Origin: Parvimonas micra | GTDB taxonomy: Bacteria > Bacillota > Clostridia > Tissierellales > Peptoniphilaceae | NCBI RefSeq assembly: GCF_900637905.1 | Contig: NZ_LR134472.1 | Span: forward strand, 1,240,001-1,304,000 | Reading direction: 5' to 3' | DNA length: 64,000 bases | Part shown: piece by piece, positions 58,080 to 64,000 of the stretch | Layout: every line of letters starts with the position of its first letter | How positions within the stretch are numbered: position 1 is the first letter of the stretch | The notes under the pieces: generated by a model | Seen by the model: only the letters and a program-made list of their open reading frames with translations | Databases searched by the model: none | Told to the model about the DNA's origin: nothing | Translations under genes and position numbers: made by a program

Positions 58080-59744
58080 ATGAGAATATATAACGGATTT
58101 TCTGTTTCGAACGGAATTGTATACGGTAAAGTTGTTACATTATTTTATGAAAAAAATTTTATTCAAGATAAAATTTCTGATAATGAAAAAGAAAGAGAAA
58201 TTATAAGATTTGAGAATTTGCTATCAAGTTATTTAAAAGTGGATAGGGTAAAAGTTGATGATAAAAAGCTTGAAAATTTATTAAATGTTCATATTGAATT
58301 AATAGATGATCCATTTTTAAAAGATACTGTAAAAAATAAAATATTGACAGAAAATAAATCTTTAGAAAAATCTATAGAGGAAACTTTCAGTCATATCTGT
58401 TTTGAATTGAACAACCTTGATTCAGATTATATGAGAGATAGAATTTATGATTATATTTCAATTCAAGATGAATTTATTAGAGATTTAACTTCCGATGAGG
58501 AGATTGAAATTTATGAAAATAAATTTATACTTTTTACAGAGAATTTATCTCCAAAGATAATTGAAAAGTACAAAGAACGATTAATCGCAATAGTTTCTAA
58601 AAACGGCGGGAGAACTTCTCATGCATCTTTGTATGCTAAAAATTTACAAATTCCTTATATAATTTGTGATTCTTTAGATTTTCAAGAGTTAAAAAATAAA
58701 AAATTTGATTGTATTTTGGATTGTGATCAAGAAAAAATATTTTTAAATCCGGATGATGAAACAATTAATATTTATAAAAAGTTATTAAAATCATCACAAA
58801 AAGAATTTTTAGATAAAAATATAGTAAGGACAAAAAATAATAGATATGTAAGAGTTTGTAGTAATATTTCAAGTTTTGAAGAATTTGAGATATCTCTTAA
58901 GAACGGAACAGACGGTTGTGGATTATTTAGAACGGAATTTTTATATATGTCTTCTGAATCTCCAACTGAGGAATATCAATTTAAGATTTTTAAAAAACTT
59001 GCACAAAGCACGGATAAGCCTATCGTAATTAGAACTTTTGATATTGGAGCGGATAAAAAATCAAAGTTTTTTAGATTAGATGAAGAAAAAAATCCATTTT
59101 TGGGACTTCGTGGTTTTAGAATTTATAAAGAATTCTATAAGGAACTTAGGAAACATCTAAGAGCAATTTTAAGAGCTTCAGCTTTTGGAAATATAAAAAT
59201 TATGATTCCTATGATAACTACACTTGATGAAGTTTTGTGGATAAAAAACGAAATTTTAAAAATTAAAGATGAATTGAGAGAAGAAAAAATTGATTTTGAC
59301 GAAAACATTGAATTTGGGATTATGATAGAAACTCCGGCATCGGTTTTTCTTTTTGATATTCTTGTTAAAGAAGTTGATTTTGTAAGTATTGGGACAAATG
59401 ATTTGGTTCAATATATGTTAGCATGTGATAGAGAAAATTCTAAGATGCAACAACTTTATGATTGCTATGATCCGTCAGTTATTCGTTCAATTCATCGTGT
59501 TGTGGACATTGCTCATAGAAATGGAAAAATTGTTTCAATGTGTGGAAATTTCGCAAGTGAATTGGATGCTGTTGAACTTCTAATTTTACTTGGAATTGAT
59601 GAATTCAGTGTTACTAACGATGTTTTGCAAAAAATAAAGAAAAAGATAAAATTGTTTGATCACAATAATTATTTAGACTTTTTTGACAATATAAATAAAT
59701 TTAAAACTGGTCGTTCAGTTATAAATTATTTTGATAATAAATAA
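58080..59744 (+). CDS. ptsI: Phosphoenolpyruvate-protein phosphotransferase (enzyme I)
   Basis: Transfers phosphate from phosphoenolpyruvate to HPr. The phosphohistidine motif is GGRTSHASLYAKNLQIP (about residues 176-192). The PEP-binding region has GLFRTEFLYM, VIRTFDIGADKK and IMIETPASV, and the catalytic Cys is in SMCGNFASELDAVELL (about residue 481). The 554-residue length is at the short end of normal. The PTS pair shows that the host uses phosphotransferase sugar uptake or regulation. Confidence 0.95.
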   Translation: MRIYNGFSVSNGIVYGKVVTLFYEKNFIQDKISDNEKEREIIRFENLLSSYLKVDRVKVDDKKLENLLNVHIELIDDPFLKDTVKNKILTENKSLEKSIEETFSHICFELNNLDSDYMRDRIYDYISIQDEFIRDLTSDEEIEIYENKFILFTENLSPKIIEKYKERLIAIVSKNGGRTSHASLYAKNLQIPYIICDSLDFQELKNKKFDCILDCDQEKIFLNPDDETINIYKKLLKSSQKEFLDKNIVRTKNNRYVRVCSNISSFEEFEISLKNGTDGCGLFRTEFLYMSSESPTEEYQFKIFKKLAQSTDKPIVIRTFDIGADKKSKFFRLDEEKNPFLGLRGFRIYKEFYKELRKHLRAILRASAFGNIKIMIPMITTLDEVLWIKNEILKIKDELREEKIDFDENIEFGIMIETPASVFLFDILVKEVDFVSIGTNDLVQYMLACDRENSKMQQLYDCYDPSVIRSIHRVVDIAHRNGKIVSMCGNFASELDAVELLILLGIDEFSVTNDVLQKIKKKIKLFDHNNYLDFFDNINKFKTGRSVINYFDNK

Positions 59745-59880
59745 AATCCCTTAAAAATATTAATTTTTTGTAATATTTTTGTAATTATTTTGTAACTTTT
59801 TTGGTTTTTTTACTACATTTAGTAAATTTTATGATATAATAGTTCTGATGATTATTTATAAATTTATTTGAGGTGGTATT

Positions 59881-60570
59881 TTGTTAGAATTTATAGAAGT
59901 AAATAAAATATATAACAATGATGTTTGTGCTTTGAAGGATCTTAGTTTCAAAGTCGAAGATGGAGAGTTTGTTTTCTTAATAGGAGCGAGCGGTGCTGGT
60001 AAGACAAGTATAATTAAAATGCTGTTAAGAGAAATAAAGCCGACATCAGGAGAAATAATTGTTGATAATGTAAATATAGTTAAGTTAAGAAATAGAAAAA
60101 TTCCTCAACTTAGAAAAACAATGGGTGTTGTATTTCAAGATTTTAGGTTATTGGAAGGAAAAACTGTTTTTGATAACATAAAATATCCATTACAAATTTT
60201 AGGAGTTTCAAAAAGGGTGATAACTAAAAGAGTTACAGAAATTTTAGAGTTGGTAGGATTGTCAGATAGAGCCAATTCTTTTCCAAATCAATTATCCGGT
60301 GGAGAACAACAAAGAGTTTGTATTGCTAGAGCTTTGGTAAATAAGCCGAAATATTTAATTGCTGATGAACCTACAGGAAATTTAGACCCGAATACTTCAG
60401 AAGGAATTATGAAGTTGCTTTTAGATGTTAATGCTAAAGGAACAACAGTTATTGTTTCTACTCATGATAGAGATATAGTTAATAAACTAAAGAAAAGAGT
60501 TATCAGTATGGATCATGGAGAAATGATTAATGATGAAGAACGTGGAGGTTATTTTAATGAGTTCAATTAG
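59881..60570 (+). CDS. ftsE: Cell division ATP-binding protein FtsE
   Basis: The ATPase of the FtsEX complex, which activates peptidoglycan hydrolases at the septum. Walker A is LIGASGAGKTSIIKMLL (about residues 31-47), the signature is QLSGGEQQRVCIARALV, Walker B is YLIADEPTGNLD, and STHDRD is the switch. The start is TTG at 59881 with GAGGTGG upstream; no better ATG exists. The -10 TATAAT at 59835-59840 lies about 40 bases upstream. It overlaps ftsX. Confidence 0.95.
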   Translation: MLEFIEVNKIYNNDVCALKDLSFKVEDGEFVFLIGASGAGKTSIIKMLLREIKPTSGEIIVDNVNIVKLRNRKIPQLRKTMGVVFQDFRLLEGKTVFDNIKYPLQILGVSKRVITKRVTEILELVGLSDRANSFPNQLSGGEQQRVCIARALVNKPKYLIADEPTGNLDPNTSEGIMKLLLDVNAKGTTVIVSTHDRDIVNKLKKRVISMDHGEMINDEERGGYFNEFN

Positions 60571-61453
60571 AAGATTTTTTTCTGCAATAGGAGAAGGCTT
60601 GGTTGGTCTTTGGAGAAATAAATCCATGGGTGTTGCATCAATAGTTTCTATTTGCTCAATGCTTTTAATTCTTGGTGGAATTACTTTTGGAGTTTTTGTG
60701 GCTAATAATATTGTAGAAGATATGAAAACAAAGGTTGATCAAATAGATGTTATTTTAGAGCCGGAAGTTACGCATGAAAGAGTTTTGAAAATAAAAGAAG
60801 AGTTGAAAAAAATTGAAAATGTAAAAGAAGTAAATTATGTTTCAAAAGAAAAGGCTCTCGAAAAAATGAAAGAACAGTGGAAAGAAAACTCCTTTCTGTT
60901 AGATGGAATGGAGTCTGCACTTCCGGAAAGTTATGAATTAAAAGTTGAAAATATTGAAAATTCAAGTACTGTTGCATCAAATATATATAATATTAAAGAT
61001 GTTGAAAAAGTTGTTTATTATAAAGACATTGTAGATAAACTGACAAAAATGTCAGATGTGGTTAAGTATGTAGGGATTACACTGGTTGGTGTACTGTTAC
61101 TGGTAAGTTTCTTTATAATGTCTATAACTATAAAATTGACAGTTATTGCAAGAAGAAAAGAGATAAGCATAAAGAAGTATATAGGAGCAACGAATATGAG
61201 TATTACGGGGCCGTTTATTGTTGAAGGTATGTTACTTGGAGTGCTCGGAGCGGGAATATCTTTTGCAATGATATTTTTTGCTTATAAATATGTTTATGAA
61301 AGTCTTGCTTGGGGAGTAGGTAATATATTATATAATTATCTTATACCTGTTAATATTTTTGGATTTTATGTAGCTATTGCGTATTTTGGAATAGGTATAG
61401 GTATTGGAATATTGGCGTCAATATTCTCAAGTAGAAAGTATATGAAAGTATAG
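60557..61453 (+). CDS. ftsX: Cell division protein FtsX
   Basis: The permease-like partner of FtsE. The 298-residue protein has TM1 (about residues 20-45), an extracytoplasmic domain (about 50-165) that contacts the hydrolase activator, and three further TM segments, with KEISIKKYIGATNMSITGPF as the FtsX-like cytosolic loop. I use the ATG at 60557, with GGAGGTT upstream, inside the end of ftsE. The next gene encodes the likely M23 partner. Confidence 0.94.
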   Translation: MSSIRRFFSAIGEGLVGLWRNKSMGVASIVSICSMLLILGGITFGVFVANNIVEDMKTKVDQIDVILEPEVTHERVLKIKEELKKIENVKEVNYVSKEKALEKMKEQWKENSFLLDGMESALPESYELKVENIENSSTVASNIYNIKDVEKVVYYKDIVDKLTKMSDVVKYVGITLVGVLLLVSFFIMSITIKLTVIARRKEISIKKYIGATNMSITGPFIVEGMLLGVLGAGISFAMIFFAYKYVYESLAWGVGNILYNYLIPVNIFGFYVAIAYFGIGIGIGILASIFSSRKYMKV

Positions 61454-61463
61454 GTGGTTGTGT

Positions 61464-62660
61464 ATGAAAAAGAGAAGATTTATAGCATTAATACTTTTGT
61501 TTTCAATGTTTGGTTCAGGAGTAGTTTCTTATGCGGATAAAGTTGATGATTTAAAGAAAGAAAAACAAAATCAAGAACAAAATGTGGAAAATAAAAAGAA
61601 ATCAATTCAAGATATGACTACTGAAAAAGATGCAGCTTTTAAGGAAATTGTTGAAAAACAAAAGCGTATTGAGCAGTTGGATAAAGATCTTACTGATTTG
61701 GAAGATTTGATTAATAAAATATCTGAAGAAATTCAGGCTTCAAAAGATAAAATAACAATTTTAGAAGATAGAATTACCGAAAAACAAGAACTTTTTAAAA
61801 AGAGAGTTCGTGTAATGTATGGGAATAAAGATTTAAATTCTATTGAAGTTTTATTTTCGGCATCAGATATAAGAGATTTTATTTCAAGATATTTTATGAT
61901 GCAATCAATTGCTGATTATGATAAAAAATTAATTACGAGTTTAAAAAATGATAAACTTGCTTTAGTAAAAGAAAAAGAACAACTTGAAGCGAGAAAAGAA
62001 GAAAAAGTAGTTAAGAAAAAAGAAATGGAAATAAAATATCAAGCTTATACTGAAGAAGTTGAAAAGAACAAACAACGTATTGCAAAATTGGAAGAAAGCA
62101 TAGAATATACTAAATCAGAAGTTGACAAATTGCAAAGTAAAGTTAAGAGTCTGGATGCGAATATAAGTTTTGAAGAAAAAGTAAAAGCCGATATTTTAAG
62201 AGGAATGAATGAAAAGAGAATCCAAAAAGATATTGCTGACGGTAAAATAGATGCACGTCCTTCAAATGGAGAAATGTTATGGCCGTTGAAAGGCTATTAT
62301 AGCATTTCTAGTGGATTTGGTTGGAGAAATGCACCAATTGGTAGTGGTGGAGAAAGACATAGAGGAATTGATATTCCTGCTCCTACAGGAACTCCTGTAT
62401 ATTCTGCAACAGATGGTGTTGTAATTTCTTCAGGATGGAATGGTAGTTATGGTAATGCTGTTATGATTAAATATACAAATAATATTGTTATTGTATATGG
62501 GCATAACTCAAGCCTAATAGTTAGAGCCGGACAAAGAGTAAGTAAGGGACAAGTTATTTCTCTAGTAGGTTCTACAGGAAATTCAACAGGACCTCATTTA
62601 CATTTTGAAGTAAGATACAATGGATATCCGGTAGATCCACTTAAATATTTGAATCACTAG
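61464..62660 (+). CDS. Secreted murein hydrolase activator / M23 peptidase (EnvC-PcsB type)
   Basis: A protein of about 398 residues with a signal peptide (residues 1-22, ending VVSYADK). A long coiled coil (about 25-255) and a C-terminal LytM/M23 domain follow. The zinc ligands are in ERHRGIDIPAPTG (H and D) and TGPHLHFEVRYNG (HxH), so the domain looks catalytically competent, unlike E. coli EnvC. It directly follows ftsEX, matching the FtsEX-EnvC/PcsB partnership in septal peptidoglycan cleavage. Confidence 0.93.
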   Translation: MKKRRFIALILLFSMFGSGVVSYADKVDDLKKEKQNQEQNVENKKKSIQDMTTEKDAAFKEIVEKQKRIEQLDKDLTDLEDLINKISEEIQASKDKITILEDRITEKQELFKKRVRVMYGNKDLNSIEVLFSASDIRDFISRYFMMQSIADYDKKLITSLKNDKLALVKEKEQLEARKEEKVVKKKEMEIKYQAYTEEVEKNKQRIAKLEESIEYTKSEVDKLQSKVKSLDANISFEEKVKADILRGMNEKRIQKDIADGKIDARPSNGEMLWPLKGYYSISSGFGWRNAPIGSGGERHRGIDIPAPTGTPVYSATDGVVISSGWNGSYGNAVMIKYTNNIVIVYGHNSSLIVRAGQRVSKGQVISLVGSTGNSTGPHLHFEVRYNGYPVDPLKYLNH

Positions 62661-62672
62661 GAGTAATAATTT

Positions 62673-63869
62673 ATGATAAAAAATAAAAAACTTACGTGTT
62701 TTTTGGTCTTGATGATATTTTTGTGTTCATTTATATCATACAAGGCCGGAAAAAATTCTACAGCCGTAACGGGACAAAATACAAATAGTGGAGCAACCGC
62801 TGATTACGGAAGTTTTAAATCTTTTGTGGATGCTATAAAGGAAAAATATTATTTTGATATTGATTATGAAAAAATGAATACTGAAATAAAGAAGGCTATA
62901 TTTTCTTCTTTAGGAGATCCATATACTCAATATATGACTGAAAAAGATATGAAAGAACTTCAAAAAACAAGCACAGGAAAATTTATTGGTATAGGTGTTC
63001 AGGTCAGTGTCAACGAAAATGGAGAAGTGGTTGTTGTTGCCCCGATAAAGGGCGGTCCAAGCCAAAAGGCAGGGATACAAGCAGAGGATATTATAGTAAA
63101 AGTTAATGACGAAGAAGTCAAAAAAAATGATTTAGAGTCAACTATTAAACTTATGAGAGGAAATGAAGAAGTAGGTTCAGAGGTTAAGGTTACAGTTAAA
63201 AGAATTGTGGATTCTAAAGAAAAGATTTTAGATTTTACAGTAAAGAGAGAAGAAATAACCACAGAATCTGTCATTTCAAAACTCTTGGATAATGGAACTC
63301 TATATGTTCAAATTACTAATTTTGCTGAAAAAACAGGAGCTGATTTTGAAAAAGCTGTTGATGAGGGTATTAGTAAGGGAGCAAAATCTTTGATAATTGA
63401 CCTTAGGAATAATCCGGGAGGGCTTTTAACATCTGTTAAGCAAGTTGCAGATAAACTTTTACCTGAGTCTACAATTATGAAAATTGTAGATAGCAAAGGA
63501 AAGGAAACTATTGAAAAAGCAACTGGAAAAGGAATTGATATTCCTATAGTAGTTTTGATTAATAAAGGGTCTGCATCTGCATCAGAAGTACTAAGTGTTG
63601 CACTTCATGATAACAAAAAAGCTACATTAGTTGGAGAAAAATCTTTTGGTAAAGGAATTATTCAATCAATTTTTCCTATAAATAATGGTGGAAAAACTGA
63701 AGGAATAAAAATGACTGTTGCAGAGTATTTTGGACCTAATGGTACTAAAATACATAAAGTTGGATTGGAACCGGACTATAAAGTTGAACAAAAAAATTAT
63801 TCTAAAATAGGAATAGAACATTTAGACAGTGATTCACAATTAAAAAAAGCTATAGAATTGTTAAAATAG
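62673..63869 (+). CDS. S41 family carboxy-terminal processing protease (CtpA/B-like)
   Basis: A 398-residue membrane-anchored serine protease. N-terminal helix at residues 5-25, PDZ domain at about 85-170 (KFIGIGVQVSVNENGEVVVV, KAGIQAEDIIVKVNDEEV), and a peptidase core with the catalytic Ser in NKGSASASEVLSVAL (about residue 310) and Lys in KSFGKGIIQSIF (about residue 335). It lies 12 bases after the M23 gene. Adjacent ctp genes are common in Firmicutes ftsEX operons. Confidence 0.94.
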   Translation: MIKNKKLTCFLVLMIFLCSFISYKAGKNSTAVTGQNTNSGATADYGSFKSFVDAIKEKYYFDIDYEKMNTEIKKAIFSSLGDPYTQYMTEKDMKELQKTSTGKFIGIGVQVSVNENGEVVVVAPIKGGPSQKAGIQAEDIIVKVNDEEVKKNDLESTIKLMRGNEEVGSEVKVTVKRIVDSKEKILDFTVKREEITTESVISKLLDNGTLYVQITNFAEKTGADFEKAVDEGISKGAKSLIIDLRNNPGGLLTSVKQVADKLLPESTIMKIVDSKGKETIEKATGKGIDIPIVVLINKGSASASEVLSVALHDNKKATLVGEKSFGKGIIQSIFPINNGGKTEGIKMTVAEYFGPNGTKIHKVGLEPDYKVEQKNYSKIGIEHLDSDSQLKKAIELLK

Positions 63870-63925
63870 TTTTGATTGTTAGTTGTTAGAAATTCTTGTT
63901 AGTTGTTAAATTGAAAAAAAAATGA

Positions 63926-63969
63926 TATAATACCTTTATGAAAATTATAAATTTTCATAAAGGTATTTT
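63926..63969. terminator. Long AT hairpin in the leader of the next gene
   Basis: ATACCTTTATGAAAATT pairs exactly with AATTTTCATAAAGGTAT around a short TA loop and is followed by TTTTTTT. It overlaps a -10-like TATAAT (63927-63932). It may terminate the protease operon or attenuate the next gene. Confidence 0.6.
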
Positions 63970-63984
63970 TTTAAGGAGTGTTTT

Positions 63985-64000
63985 ATGTCTTTTTATATGG
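63985..64000 (+). CDS. Start of an unidentified gene (cut by window end)
   Basis: An ATG at 63985 preceded by AAGGAGTG begins MSFYM and runs off the window. Nothing can be said about the product. Confidence 0.45.

Overview
The window is a very AT-rich chromosomal segment from a low-GC Gram-positive anaerobe. A Tissierellia / Peptoniphilaceae bacterium (Parvimonas-like) is my best inference. Supporting signs are the Firmicutes gene orders (Asp23-nusB-xseAB-ispA-tlyA-argR-recN and scpA-scpB-rluB), a large Gram-positive type SRP RNA, a cysteine T-box leader, PSP1/YaaT, Veg, FtsEX with an M23 partner, strong A/T-ending codon bias and clear AGGAGG-type ribosome binding sites. No 16S or phylogenetic marker comparison was possible.

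Layout. 1-10.2 kb is a tightly packed housekeeping operon (nusB to an rRNA-methyltransferase-like gene), including a site-2-protease-like membrane protein that has lost its HExxH motif. 10.2-11.2 kb holds tRNA-Ser(GGA), the SRP RNA, a small nuclease-like gene and a GC-rich structured RNA of unknown family with its own promoter and terminator. 11.3-17.1 kb is an accessory block: a membrane protein, a TetR regulator with a duplicated operator, a frameshifted DUF1254/DUF1214 gene, an alkylsulfatase-type metallo-beta-lactamase protein and an acyltransferase. 17.8-23.9 kb is housekeeping again (rbgA, rnhB, yraN, moaB, yifB, dprA, HD, ogt). 23.9-25.2 kb has no long gene but holds a perfect sigma-A promoter, a 29-codon small ORF, a 40-bp tandem array and one copy of a dispersed 67-bp structured repeat.

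25.2-37.2 kb is the most dynamic part. A two-gene unit (an unknown gene plus a YitT-family gene) occurs twice in direct orientation. The second copy is truncated and frameshifted. Between the copies lie an IS with a frameshifted transposase, veg, and a compact six-gene cluster (30.0-36.0 kb). The cluster comprises a 42-residue acidic precursor-like peptide, a cytosolic protein resembling an ABC solute-binding protein, a fold-type-III PLP decarboxylase, a transsulfuration-like PLP enzyme, an MFS exporter and an E1/ThiF/MccB-like adenylating enzyme with an extra N-terminal domain. I read this as a candidate ribosomally made, modified and exported peptide (microcin C / pantocin-like logic with a new enzyme set). 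It is the main discovery candidate.

37.3-53.5 kb carries GDPD, the T-box with cysS, rlmB, yacP, a dCMP deaminase, asnA, PSP1, a two-gene ABC exporter, uvrB-uvrA, a DJ-1 family gene and rlmN. 53.9-57.6 kb is an unusual operon: acyl-CoA-dehydrogenase-like flavoprotein, PhnD-like binding protein without signal peptide, short MetE-like methyltransferase and OsmC-like protein. It suggests sulfur or methyl-group metabolism. 57.8-64 kb has ptsH-ptsI, ftsE-ftsX, an M23 hydrolase activator, an S41 protease and the start of one more gene.
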